DNA of 9,456 bases from JBBKWQ01 sp037969115 (GCA_037969115.1 JBBKWQ010000310.1:1-9456); one strand, 5' to 3'. Counted from the first letter of the stretch, positions 1 to 7,315 are shown. Numbers and translations: made by a program. The notes: generated from the letters alone by a model not told the origin.

Positions 1-497
1 ACGCTGCCGACGCCGCCGGCGGCTCCGGTGACGACGATCGGGCCATCGCCGGGACCGATTCCGCCGTCCTCTATGGCGATCACACACATCATCGCGGTGA
101 GACCGGCGGTGCCGATCGCCATCGCCTGACGGCTGCTGAGTCCATCGGGTCGTTTCACCAGCCACTCCGACCGCGCGCGCTGGCGCTGAGAGAATCCACC
201 CCAGTGGCGTTCGCCGACACCCCAGCCGGTGAGGATGACGCTGTCGCCGACGGCAAACCGGTCGGAGTCGGACGCCGTCACCGTCCCGCACGAGTCGACG
301 CCGGGAACCATCGGGTAACTCCGGATGATGCGCCCCTTGCCGGTGAGCGCCATGCCGTCCTTGTAGTTGAGTGACGAATACTCGACGGCGATCGTGACGT
401 CGCCGTCGGGCAGATCGGCAGACGTCAGCTCCTCGATGGCGGCGACGGCGCCATCGTCGGTGTCGCGGACCACCAAGGCTGTGAACGTGTCGGACAT
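1..497 (-). CDS. AcuI/YhdH-type zinc-independent MDR oxidoreductase (acrylyl-CoA reductase-like), N-terminal part
   Basis: Only the first 165 codons lie in the window; the gene continues past the left edge (the family is usually about 330 aa). Members are NADPH-dependent cytosolic medium-chain reductases. The characterised AcuI reduces acryloyl-CoA to propionyl-CoA, but YhdH-like members are often labelled quinone oxidoreductase. Family signatures are visible in order: SLNYKDG at residues 42-48, TGKG at 52-55, YPMVPGVD at 61-68, GWGVGERHWGG at 91-101, and the start of the nucleotide-binding fold, VTGAAGGVGS, at 156-165. The zinc-binding cysteines of alcohol dehydrogenases are absent, as expected. 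The start is the ATG ending at 497; its ribosome site is weak. It lies 53 bp downstream of nhaA on the same strand, so co-transcription is possible but no functional link is evident. Family call is firm; exact substrate is not. Confidence 0.88.
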   Translation of the reverse strand, partial: MSDTFTALVVRDTDDGAVAAIEELTSADLPDGDVTIAVEYSSLNYKDGMALTGKGRIIRSYPMVPGVDSCGTVTASDSDRFAVGDSVILTGWGVGERHWGGFSQRQRARSEWLVKRPDGLSSRQAMAIGTAGLTAMMCVIAIEDGGIGPGDGPIVVTGAAGGVGS

Positions 498-509
498 GGT
501 GTTCAACGT

Positions 510-536
510 ATTCAGTCGATGCCGGGCGAGCTGAAT
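510..536. repeat. Weak hairpin between nhaA and the oxidoreductase gene
   Basis: Arms ATTCAG (510-515) and CTGAAT (531-536) enclose a 15-base loop in the 53-bp gap after the nhaA stop. A competing 5-bp pairing, TCGAT (516-520) with ATCGA (535-539), overlaps it. There is no T-run, so it is not a convincing terminator. It may be chance. Confidence 0.2.
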
Positions 537-550
537 CGAGATATGGCGTC

Positions 551-1966
551 CTACTCGGACTGCTCGGAGTCGGAACCGTAGATGAGCACGAGTGCACCCG
601 CGACCGCTGCGACGGTCGACGCGACCAGGATGCCGATCTTGGCCTCGTCGGCCACAGCGGGGTCCTTGAACGCAAGACTCGTCACGAAGAGCGACACGGT
701 GAACCCGATCCCGGCGAGCGTTCCGGCACCCAGGATGTGACGCCAGTTCGCTCCGGCAGGTAATTCGCCCAACTTGGCGCGATGAGCGATCCACGCCGCG
801 GCGACGATTCCGACGGGCTTGCCGACCACCAGGCCCAGAACGACGCCGAGCCCGATCGAGGACGTCGCCGCATTCTTGACGTCTTCGATGCTCAGCGGTA
901 TTCCTGCGTTCGCGAACGCGAACAACGGCAGAATGACGAACGCCGACCATGGGTGGATGCTCTTCTCGAGGCGCTCTGCAACCGAGACCGTCTCGCGGAC
1001 GTCGAACAAGGTGGAACGAATCGTCTCCCACGACGACGTCGACTCGACCTTCAGTTGCGTCGGCCGGGGTCGCAGCGGCACAGCCGGAGTGAGCAAGCCG
1101 AGCACGACACCGGCGATCGTGGCATGAACACCCGACTCGAGAAACGCGACCCAGACCCCGGTGCCGAGCACGACGTAGATCGGCACGTGCCACACTCGCG
1201 CAATACGAAGCGTGCCTATCAGACCGAGCAATGCCGCGGCCAGCGCCAGCCAAACGAAGCTGATGTCGTCGCTGTAGAAGATGGCGATCACGAGGATCGC
1301 ACCGATGTCGTCGACGATCGCCAGCGTCAGGAGGAAGACCTTCAGAGCCGTGGGCACCCGCGATCCGAGCAGCGCCATCACGCCGACGGCGAAGGCGATG
1401 TCGGTCGCCATCGGGATACCCCAACCGTCGGCACCGACGCCGCCGGCGTTGAACAGGATGTACAGGCCGGCCGGCACGACCATTCCACCGATGGCGGCGA
1501 TGGCTGGAAACGCCGCGTTCTTCGGGTCCTTCAGCTCACCGCTCACGAGTTCGCGTTTGATCTCGAGGCCGACCACGAAGAAGAAGATCGCCATGAGGCC
1601 GTCATTCACCCAGTGCAGCAGGCTCTCTTCGAGATGGAAATCGCCGATCTCGATGAGCGTCAACTCGGTGTGCCAGAAGTCGGCGATCGGGCCGCCCCAT
1701 CCAGTATTGGCGAGCACCAGGGCGGCGATCGTGGCGACCAGGAGCACCATGCCGCCGGCCGTTTCCACGTGTAGGAACTCGCGCATCGGTCGCCCCAGAG
1801 TTCGGGCGATACGCAGATCGCTCTCGATCAGGGTTCGACCGCCGCTGTACGCCTTCCAGCTGCCGGTCGGACCATCGGACGAGGACTCATCGCGTGGCGT
1901 CGAGGGTTCGCCATGGGTGTCGTGGGGGTCGCGCTCGTCGTCATTCATGTTCGTGGTCGGGTCCAT
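551..1966 (-). CDS. nhaA: Na+/H+ antiporter NhaA
   Basis: A 471-aa inner-membrane antiporter that exchanges cytoplasmic Na+ (or Li+) for external protons, serving pH and sodium homeostasis. The core matches NhaA throughout. MATDIAFAVGVMALLG (186-201) holds D189, equivalent to E. coli D133. LAIVDDIGAI (215-224) holds D219/D220, equivalent to the ion-binding pair D163/D164. GKPVG (382-386) holds K383, equivalent to K300. FANAG (351-355) and the HATIAGVVLGLLTP helix (281-294) are also typical. About a dozen hydrophobic segments run from residue 70 to 465. The first 50-60 residues are hydrophilic and acidic, longer than in E. coli (388 aa). The start at 1966 is chosen because GGAG sits 9 bases upstream and the reading frame further upstream (to 2200) encodes an Arg-rich, unlikely sequence. 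An ATG ending at 1948 is an alternative. It is transcribed away from the OmpA-like gene. Confidence 0.96.
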   Translation of the reverse strand: MDPTTNMNDDERDPHDTHGEPSTPRDESSSDGPTGSWKAYSGGRTLIESDLRIARTLGRPMREFLHVETAGGMVLLVATIAALVLANTGWGGPIADFWHTELTLIEIGDFHLEESLLHWVNDGLMAIFFFVVGLEIKRELVSGELKDPKNAAFPAIAAIGGMVVPAGLYILFNAGGVGADGWGIPMATDIAFAVGVMALLGSRVPTALKVFLLTLAIVDDIGAILVIAIFYSDDISFVWLALAAALLGLIGTLRIARVWHVPIYVVLGTGVWVAFLESGVHATIAGVVLGLLTPAVPLRPRPTQLKVESTSSWETIRSTLFDVRETVSVAERLEKSIHPWSAFVILPLFAFANAGIPLSIEDVKNAATSSIGLGVVLGLVVGKPVGIVAAAWIAHRAKLGELPAGANWRHILGAGTLAGIGFTVSLFVTSLAFKDPAVADEAKIGILVASTVAAVAGALVLIYGSDSEQSE

Positions 1967-2228
1967 CGTTGGCTGCTCCACACCAGTCGGCCGACAGCGC
2001 GGCAGGTGCTGATGATGATCGGAGGGGGAACGACGAGCGTACGCGGTGCCCTTCCCGCGGCCAACCACCCGAGGTGCAGTCACGAGTCGACGTCGTCGGG
2101 TCTGACGAGAGCTTGACGTTGCGGCGTGCCGTCGTGGCCTGATGTTCACCCACAGCGGTAATTCAGAACAAATTGTCCCGCGGCGCGAGTACTGTCGCAC
2201 TCACGGCGAAACAATTGAGAGAGGTGCC
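1967..2228. promoter_or_regulatory. Divergent control region between nhaA and the OmpA-like gene
   Basis: This 262-bp gap separates two outward-facing genes, so it should hold both promoters. The AT-richer half is 2150-2215, next to the OmpA-like gene, and includes a short palindrome, ACAAATTGT, at 2168-2176. I could not find a convincing paired -35/-10 for either direction. A strong purine ribosome site (GAGAGAGG, 2217-2224) precedes the OmpA-like start. No RNA gene or small ORF is supported here. Confidence 0.4.
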
Positions 2229-3170
2229 ATGTACGAGTATGACGACGAGGAGCGAGGACCAGGCCGCACGATCGCAATGATCGCCGGTTTGCTCGCTGCG
2301 GGTGCACTCGGCTGGTTCGTGCTGCTTCCGGCCGTCGCCGGCGATACCGCGATCGCGCCGCTGACCACCGAGAACACCAGTCTGGCAATCGGTTCGGACG
2401 TTTCCGATCCGGACGAGGGCGACACCGCAACGACCGATCCGGGCGTCGCCACCGACACTGCGGCAACCGAGAACTCGGTGGAATCCGTCGACGCCACCTC
2501 GACGACACTCGTTGCATCGGCAACGCCGCCCCCCACATCCACCGACGGAATCGCCGTCACCACGACCAGTTCGGTCGAAGCGGTGGCACCAGCCGACCCA
2601 CCGACCGGCGCCGCCACATATCCAACGCTTCCCGACGGCAGCCCTGTGCCCGTGGTGGCGATCTTCGACAGGGAGACCATCACGCTGTCGGGGTTCCTGC
2701 CGAGCGAGGACGCAGCTCAGCGGCTCCGCACGCTCGCCATCGCCAACAGCAAGTTTCCCCAGGCATCGATCGTCAGCTTCATCGCCATCGACCCGGCAGT
2801 TCCTGCCAACGTCGGCGTGCGGGTCATCGAACTCAATTCGGTGCGGTTCCCGGAGGCGAGCGCAGAGATCTTGCCCGAGCACGGCGCAGAGATCGACCGA
2901 GTTGCCACCATCATGAACGCGCTCGAGAACGTCACCGTGCTGGTCATCGGGCATTCCGACCAGCGCGGCAGCGAGGAGACGAACTACCGGATCTCGGAAG
3001 ACCGGGCCCAGGCCGTCGTGAGCCACCTCGTCGCAGCCGGTGTCGAGCCGTCACGGATGTCGTCACGCGCCGTCGGCGAATCCGACCTGATCAGTCTGAA
3101 CAACGACGAGGCGGCCCTGGCGCTCAACCGGCGCACCGAGTTCGTGTTCTACGGCCTCCTCATCGCCTGA
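2229..3170 (+). CDS. Membrane-anchored OmpA-family peptidoglycan-binding protein with BON-like segment (ArfA-like architecture)
   Basis: A 313-aa protein. After a short acidic N-terminus, one hydrophobic helix (about 14-38) anchors it. A Thr/Ser/Asp/Pro-rich linker follows (39-132). Residues 138-190 look BON-like (ITLSGFLPSEDAAQRLR, 151-167). Residues 200-310 are an OmpA C-terminal domain. In GHSDQRGSEETNYRISEDRA (241-260), D244 and R259 keep the 15-residue spacing of the diaminopimelate-contacting Asp/Arg pair of OmpA domains, and N300-R301-R302 closes the motif. The inferred role is non-covalent attachment to peptidoglycan from the membrane side. The order TM-linker-BON-OmpA resembles mycobacterial ArfA/OmpATb (Rv0899). 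The start at 2229 is set by the ribosome site at 2217-2224; the frame is open back to 2142 but lacks a good site there. The gene is divergent from nhaA. Confidence 0.9.
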   Translation: MYEYDDEERGPGRTIAMIAGLLAAGALGWFVLLPAVAGDTAIAPLTTENTSLAIGSDVSDPDEGDTATTDPGVATDTAATENSVESVDATSTTLVASATPPPTSTDGIAVTTTSSVEAVAPADPPTGAATYPTLPDGSPVPVVAIFDRETITLSGFLPSEDAAQRLRTLAIANSKFPQASIVSFIAIDPAVPANVGVRVIELNSVRFPEASAEILPEHGAEIDRVATIMNALENVTVLVIGHSDQRGSEETNYRISEDRAQAVVSHLVAAGVEPSRMSSRAVGESDLISLNNDEAALALNRRTEFVFYGLLIA

Positions 3171-3177
3171 GCGCCGT

Positions 3178-3205
3178 ACTGGAAATTCATCGATGACTTT
3201 CCAGT
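3178..3205. promoter_or_regulatory. 28-bp near-perfect dyad after the OmpA-like gene, upstream of the dioxygenase
   Basis: Outer arms ACTGGAAA (3178-3185) and TTTCCAGT (3198-3205) share their centre with an inner perfect palindrome, TCATCGATGA (3187-3196). Only one pair (3186/3197) is mismatched, so 13 of 14 pairs match. It begins 8 bp after the OmpA-like stop and ends 71 bp before the dioxygenase ATG. It is AT-richer than its surroundings and has no following T-run (TTTG only). An operator for a dimeric repressor of the dioxygenase or a weak terminator hairpin are both possible; I favour the operator. Confidence 0.5.
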
Positions 3206-3253
3206 TTGCCAAGTACGTGTCGGGGCGGACCGTCTGAATCTTCGAGATTTCCG

Positions 3254-3275
3254 TTCAGGAGTACGCTTCAGGAGT
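3254..3275 (+). repeat. Duplicated ribosome-site-like 9-mer before the dioxygenase start
   Basis: TTCAGGAGT occurs exactly at 3254-3262 and again at 3267-3275, a 13-bp period. Each copy contains AGGAG. The second copy is too close to the ATG at 3277 (2-base spacing) to serve it normally. The first is 12 bases from the GTG at 3274 and 15 from the ATG. The arrangement leaves the true start ambiguous by one codon and may lower translation. Confidence 0.5.
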
Positions 3276-3276
3276 G

Positions 3277-4155
3277 ATGGAGCTCCGAACGGAACGGTGG
3301 TCACCAGCGCTCGGCGCAGAAGTGCTCGATGTCGACTTGGCTTCCGTCGTTGCGACCGGCGACGACGGTGTACAGCCGATCTACGACGCGTTGATCGAGC
3401 ATCAGGTGTTGTTCTTCCGGAACCAAACCCTGCCGCCCGTCGCACACGTGGCGCTCGGGCGTGCGCTGGGTGAGCTGTCACCGCGCCATCACAGTTACAC
3501 CACGCTCGACGATCATCTCGATGTCGCCGTGCTCGACTGGCAGCCGGGCGATCGACCCGACGCCTCGGAATGGCACAGCGACATGACGTTCCGCCCGAAA
3601 CCGCCGTTCGCTTCGATTCTGAAAGCGATCATCGTGCCGCCCGTCGGCGGCGACACGCTGTGGGCGAGTATGTATTCGGTCTACGACTCGCTCGATCCGG
3701 GATTTCGGTCCGATCTCGAGCATCTCGTCGTCGATCACGACCCAGGGCAATTTCGCAACGGTGCGTATGCGTCCGGTGGCAATCAGGGCATCGCCGACAT
3801 GCTCGTCACAGCAGGCTCGGCAGCATGGCCGATCATCTCGCACCATCCGGTCACCGGGCGACCGTACATCAACGCGAGCGAATCGAACTCCCGCTGGATC
3901 ATCGGCCTCGGCGCAGCCGAATCACAACGGATCCTCAGCTACCTGTTCGACGCGATCAACCGTCCCGACCATCAAGTCCGTTTGCGGTGGAAGCCCGACA
4001 CGATCGCGATCTGGGACAACCGCGCCACGCAGCACTACGCCGTCGCCGACTATCGGCAATACCGACGTGTCATGCACCGCGTGGCCGTCGACACCGACCG
4101 ACGATTGGAAGACTCGTTGGCTGCGGCGTCCGCGTCCGACGTCGCAGCGCCCTGA
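3277..4155 (+). CDS. TauD/TfdA-family Fe(II)/2-oxoglutarate-dependent dioxygenase
   Basis: A 292-aa cytosolic enzyme of the family that couples 2-oxoglutarate decarboxylation to substrate hydroxylation, often releasing sulfite, glyoxylate or similar. All catalytic elements are present: the HxD iron ligands in WHSDMTF (H100, D102), the distal histidine in TQHYAVADY (H253), the 2-oxoglutarate arginine R264 eleven residues later, R268 in MHR, and T127 in GGDTLW. The length matches TauD (about 283 aa) and TfdA (287 aa). From memory of TauD, its substrate contacts H70, Y73 and R270 may correspond to H71, Y74 and R268 here, but V102 is replaced by M103 and N95 by an alanine, so taurine is not assured. 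No sulfonate transporter is adjacent. GTG at 3274 is an equally possible start. The gene stands alone between the dyad and the DUF2339 gene. Confidence 0.9.
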   Translation: MELRTERWSPALGAEVLDVDLASVVATGDDGVQPIYDALIEHQVLFFRNQTLPPVAHVALGRALGELSPRHHSYTTLDDHLDVAVLDWQPGDRPDASEWHSDMTFRPKPPFASILKAIIVPPVGGDTLWASMYSVYDSLDPGFRSDLEHLVVDHDPGQFRNGAYASGGNQGIADMLVTAGSAAWPIISHHPVTGRPYINASESNSRWIIGLGAAESQRILSYLFDAINRPDHQVRLRWKPDTIAIWDNRATQHYAVADYRQYRRVMHRVAVDTDRRLEDSLAAASASDVAAP

Positions 4156-4229
4156 CCGCCGCTCTGCCCGAAGCCGAGCAGGGTCGAAGGTCCGATGTGC
4201 TGCCGTGCGCCGCGTGGCACCATTGAGAC

Positions 4230-5993
4230 ATGACCGACAATCCGCTGGAGCGAATCGAACAGCTCGAGCGGAACATGCAGCGGCTCGAAGCCGAGCTCGA
4301 TGAGCTGCGCACCACCGCCGGCATCACCGCTCACTCGGCTGAGGCCCGCGTCGCCCCTGGCCAGTGGCGACAGCCCGAATGGCCGCGCCCGCAGGAATCG
4401 ATGGGAGCATCGATGACAGCCTGGCCGGAGCCAGCGGTCGGCCCTGTCCCGAATGCCGACAACGCGGCGAGCCAGCCCACCTTCGTCCTCGGTGGCGAAA
4501 CCGTCCTGAAGTGGGGAGGCGTCGGGCTCGTGGTCCTCGCCGTCGGTTTTGCCGTGAGCACTGCGATCAGTCGCGGCTGGATCGGACCCGAGCTCCAACT
4601 CGTCGGTGCGGTCGGCGTCGCCCTCGCTCTCATCGGCTCGGGCCTCCGACTGAGGTCGACCCGCCGGGCCTGGACCCACGCACTCTGTGTCGGCGGCGTG
4701 CTGGCGCTGTTCGTCACGGTGGCGTCCAACCTGTTCCTCGATCAAGCGAGCGATGGCATTGCGTACATCTCGACAGCGGCAATCGCTCTCGGTGGTATCG
4801 CTCTCGCCCGGCACGTCCCCTCCGAATGGGTCGGTGCGGCGACGGTGCTCGGTGCGTGGTCGGGTTGGATGGTCATCGCCGACGGCGAACCTCCGTTCTC
4901 GGCGAGCCTGATCTTCGTCGTGGGGCTGGTGGCGCTCGGTCTCGTACTGGCGGTCGAGCAGCATTGGTTCGCCCTCCGACTCACCACCCACGTGATCGGA
5001 CTGATGGGGATCATGTCGGTCGCGAACCAGAGCGAGTCGGCCGTCGAGCGGGTGCTGGTGGCCGCGGCGGCTGCGTTGCTCGTTGCATCGCTGGCGCGCG
5101 TGCCGAGCATCGGCGATCTGTCATCGGTGTGGCAACAGCTCGAGGTCCAGCTCGCGATCGTTGCTCCGGTGTGGTCGTTCGGCATCGTGGCCATGACCTT
5201 CGACCTCGACAGCGACACGGCAGTCGGCACGACTGCGATCGCCGTGGCGGTCGGCGGCGCACTCGTCGCAGTGACGCTTCAGCGTGTGATTCGTCATCCC
5301 CACTTCGTGTCGATCCTGATCGGTGCCAGTGTGACGCTGTCGATCGGGCTGGCCGTCCTGCTCTCGACGACAGCCGCATTCGTCGGCCTCGCAGTGCAGG
5401 GCGCGGGCCTCGTGATCCTCGCTCGATCGCTCGATCGCAGCGTCCGGGTCACCATCAACGCAGCGGTCCTCGTGGCGATCGCCTTCGTGTTCGTCACGAT
5501 CACCATGATCGACGCCTGGGCCGACAACGCATCGGTCGGCGACGACATCGCCGACATCATCATCGTGTCCGCGATCGGCCTCGCAGTGTGGCAGACCGGT
5601 GAACGGTTGATGCAGAAGATCGGTGCGGCCGTCGTATTGGCGCTCGTGCTGCTCTGGCTCGGTTCTGTGCTCGTTCACGTACCCCAGGGGCAGGCCGCCG
5701 TTTCGGTATCGTGGGCGGTGATCGGCACGACGCTCCTCATCGGCGGCGCCATGCAAAAGCTTCCCGAACTCGGCATGGCCGGATTGGCGGTGCTCGCACT
5801 GACCGTCGGCAAGCTCCTCACCGTCGATCTGCAAGAGGTCGACACGTTGTGGCGCGCCGGACTGTTCTTCGTCGTCGGTCTGGCCTTTCTCCGGCTCGGT
5901 TTCCTCCTGCCGCGACTCACCCGTGAGAGCCCCAGGGGTCCGGGACGTTCGCCTCTGACCAAACCTTCAGAGCGCGACATACGGTCTCCGTAG
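4230..5993 (+). CDS. DUF2339 polytopic membrane protein with N-terminal coiled coil
   Basis: A 587-aa integral membrane protein of unknown function. Residues 4-30 (ERIEQLERNMQRLEAELDEL) form a short predicted coiled coil, followed by a Pro/Ala-rich linker to about 83. From residue 88 the DUF2339 pattern starts: GGETVLKWGGVGLVVLAVGF (88-107), then SRGWIGPEL (114-122). It ends with the characteristic ALTVGKLLTVDL (523-534), then a WRAGLFFVVGLAFLRLGF region (541-558) and a basic cytosolic tail. I count at least 14 hydrophobic helices between. The family is usually 500-900 aa, so the length is normal. The ATG at 4230 has only a weak upstream purine stretch (GAG at 4225-4227). It lies 74 bp after the dioxygenase and 45 bp before the Gmad2 gene. 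Thus it could lead the downstream operon, although a TATCAT at 6000-6005 might give that operon its own -10. Confidence 0.87.
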   Translation: MTDNPLERIEQLERNMQRLEAELDELRTTAGITAHSAEARVAPGQWRQPEWPRPQESMGASMTAWPEPAVGPVPNADNAASQPTFVLGGETVLKWGGVGLVVLAVGFAVSTAISRGWIGPELQLVGAVGVALALIGSGLRLRSTRRAWTHALCVGGVLALFVTVASNLFLDQASDGIAYISTAAIALGGIALARHVPSEWVGAATVLGAWSGWMVIADGEPPFSASLIFVVGLVALGLVLAVEQHWFALRLTTHVIGLMGIMSVANQSESAVERVLVAAAAALLVASLARVPSIGDLSSVWQQLEVQLAIVAPVWSFGIVAMTFDLDSDTAVGTTAIAVAVGGALVAVTLQRVIRHPHFVSILIGASVTLSIGLAVLLSTTAAFVGLAVQGAGLVILARSLDRSVRVTINAAVLVAIAFVFVTITMIDAWADNASVGDDIADIIIVSAIGLAVWQTGERLMQKIGAAVVLALVLLWLGSVLVHVPQGQAAVSVSWAVIGTTLLIGGAMQKLPELGMAGLAVLALTVGKLLTVDLQEVDTLWRAGLFFVVGLAFLRLGFLLPRLTRESPRGPGRSPLTKPSERDIRSP

Positions 5994-6038
5994 GCGGCGT
6001 ATCATCGTTGCTGAGCGCTTGAACATCCGGAGGACCAC

Positions 6039-7007
6039 GTGACCGACGACATCGATTCGGAATCGGCTGACGCGCCCGAAGACGATGCCACTCCGACGAC
6101 GCGTTGGCCCCTGATCGCCGGCGCTGCGCTGGCGGTCATCGGCATCATCGTGGCAGCGATCCTGCTCACCGGGGGCGGCGATGACGACGGGGCGATCGAC
6201 GTCGCCGATTCGTCCACGTCGAGCACGCTCGTGTCGTCGACCGACGAGTCGACCACCACCCCGGCCGAGACCAGCGAGGTCACTGCCACCACGACCGTCG
6301 CCGACACCACCACCACCGACACCACGAACGCCACCGACACCACGACCTCCGCGGTCGCCACGACCACCACCTCCACGGCCACCGCGACCACCACCTCCGC
6401 GGTCGCCACGACCACGACCGGTGTGGCGGCGACGACCACGACGCTGCCGGTCACACCAGACATGGCGATCTGGCCGTGGGTCGACTCCGAACTTCGCTTC
6501 ACCGACCCGGTGGAGGCGGCCGAGAGCTTCGCGTTCGACTACGTCGAGTTCGACGACCCGGTCGTCGGCGAGTTCCAGGCAGGCGACTCACGATCGGGCG
6601 AAGTCGAGGTCCGACCCTTCGAAGGCGGACCGGTCACCGTGGTGTTCGTCCGCCAGGTCTCGTCCGACAACTCCTGGTGGGTGATCGGGGCAGCCACCGA
6701 GAGCATCGTGGTCGACACGCCACAAGCACTGTCGGTGATCGGCAGTCCTGTCATCGTCTCCGGTGCTGCTCGAGCATTTGAAGGGACCGTGTACGTCGAG
6801 ATCCGTGCCGACGATGACCTCACGAACCCGTTCGAAGGATTCGTCACGGGGAGCGGTGGACCCGAACTCGGCGACTTCGAAGAGACCTTCACGTGGGAGG
6901 CGCCGGCCAGTGGTGGTGGTGCAATGTTGTTCCTCTCGCTGAGTTCGGAAGACGACTCCGTCCTCGAAGTCAGCGCAATTCGTGTGTTCTTCGGAGCCGT
7001 GACATGA
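6039..7007 (+). CDS. Single-pass membrane protein with Thr-rich stalk and C-terminal Gmad2 domain
   Basis: A 322-aa protein with acidic cytosolic residues 1-22, one helix (about 24-43), a low-complexity Thr/Ser/Ala/Asp stalk (50-138), then an extracytoplasmic region. Residues 228-318 match Gmad2, the Ig-like domain first described in spore-germination proteins: IGSPVIVSGAARAFEGTVYV (234-253), then TGSGGPELGDFEETFTW (270-286). Residues 141-224, between stalk and Gmad2, form a separate compact Trp-rich segment (WPWVDSELRF; SDNSWWVIGA) that I do not recognise. Gmad2 is thought to be a binding or adhesion module; no spore role is implied here. The stalk presumably projects the domains into or beyond the cell wall and may be O-glycosylated (inference). 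The GTG start at 6039 is supported by a strong GGAGGA at 6029-6034. The stop overlaps the next start by four bases. Confidence 0.85.
   Translation: MTDDIDSESADAPEDDATPTTRWPLIAGAALAVIGIIVAAILLTGGGDDDGAIDVADSSTSSTLVSSTDESTTTPAETSEVTATTTVADTTTTDTTNATDTTTSAVATTTTSTATATTTSAVATTTTGVAATTTTLPVTPDMAIWPWVDSELRFTDPVEAAESFAFDYVEFDDPVVGEFQAGDSRSGEVEVRPFEGGPVTVVFVRQVSSDNSWWVIGAATESIVVDTPQALSVIGSPVIVSGAARAFEGTVYVEIRADDDLTNPFEGFVTGSGGPELGDFEETFTWEAPASGGGAMLFLSLSSEDDSVLEVSAIRVFFGAVT
6345..6415 (+). repeat. Imperfect repeats encoding the Thr-rich stalk
   Basis: A 23-bp sequence starting ACCTCCGCGGTCGCC is repeated exactly at 6345-6367 and 6393-6415, a 48-bp (16-codon) period. Both copies encode TSAVATTT. The surrounding 6250-6440 is almost entirely ACC/ACG threonine codons. 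The repeat keeps frame and probably arose by slippage or unequal exchange in the stalk. Confidence 0.85.
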
Positions 7008-7315
7008 ACGACCAGGCCGACCCGCTGAGCGGCCGAGATCGGGAAACACTCCGCGAGATCGAAGATGCGCTCCGACGCGACGACCCGGACCTGCTCGAGA
7101 TCTTCGACCATGCTCCTGCGGAGACCGCTCGGGGCACCCACGACCGACGGAAACGCTGGTACGCAGCAGGGGCTGTTTGCGGCACGATCGCCCTGTTCGC
7201 CGCGTTGTTCGCCGGCTCGCCCGTCGGCGCCGTCGCAGGGTTTGCCGTGGCGGTCGTCACGATCGGCGGTCTCGTCGGCTTGATCGACGTGATCCACTGG
7301 TTCAAGAAGCCGTGA
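7004..7315 (+). CDS. DUF3040-like small membrane protein
   Basis: A 103-aa protein of unknown function. The N-terminal cytosolic helix reads PLSGRDRETLREIEDALRRD (6-25), the DUF3040 signature seen in many actinobacteria (PLS-x-x-E/D-x-x-x-L-x-x-IE-x-x-L). After a basic stretch (HDRRKRW) come two hydrophobic helices, roughly 49-68 and 71-92, and a basic end (WFKKP). Start and stop both overlap neighbours: ATGA at 7004-7007 with the Gmad2 gene and GTGA at 7312-7315 with the GDPD gene. This strongly suggests one mRNA and translational coupling. The frame is open upstream to 6893, but that stretch is antisense-like, rich in Trp/Arg, and lies inside the Gmad2 domain, so the ATG at 7004 is preferred. 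Family assignment is good; function is unknown. Confidence 0.82.
   Translation: MNDQADPLSGRDRETLREIEDALRRDDPDLLEIFDHAPAETARGTHDRRKRWYAAGAVCGTIALFAALFAGSPVGAVAGFAVAVVTIGGLVGLIDVIHWFKKP

Noticed and set aside
782..1774. 330-aa plus-strand open frame
   Set aside because: It lies fully antisense to nhaA, is rich in Arg/Asp/His/Gln with no fold-like pattern, and is a typical shadow frame in high-GC DNA.
1967..2200. 78-codon N-terminal extension of NhaA
   Set aside because: Arg-rich, not NhaA-like, and the downstream ATG at 1966 has a GGAG ribosome site 9 bases upstream.
2163..3026. 287-aa minus-strand open frame opposite the OmpA-like gene
   Set aside because: Cys/Arg/Gly-rich composition; the plus-strand frame carries a clear OmpA domain.
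4050..4991. 313-aa minus-strand open frame
   Set aside because: Antisense to the dioxygenase end and DUF2339 start; Arg/Asp/His-rich shadow of real coding sequence.
4364..5602. 412-aa plus-strand open frame
   Set aside because: Out of frame within the DUF2339 gene; extremely Arg-rich.
5980..5992. TACGG-TCT-CCGTA hairpin at the DUF2339 stop as a terminator
   Set aside because: The stem is only 5 bp, has a 3-base loop and no T-run; chance is likely.
6000..6005. TATCAT as a -10 promoter element for the Gmad2 gene
   Set aside because: It fits a -10 consensus but has no -35 at proper spacing, so it is only mentioned as a possibility.
6250..6440. CRISPR-like or regulatory repeat array
   Set aside because: The repeats are in frame, encode a Thr stalk and lack uniform spacers.
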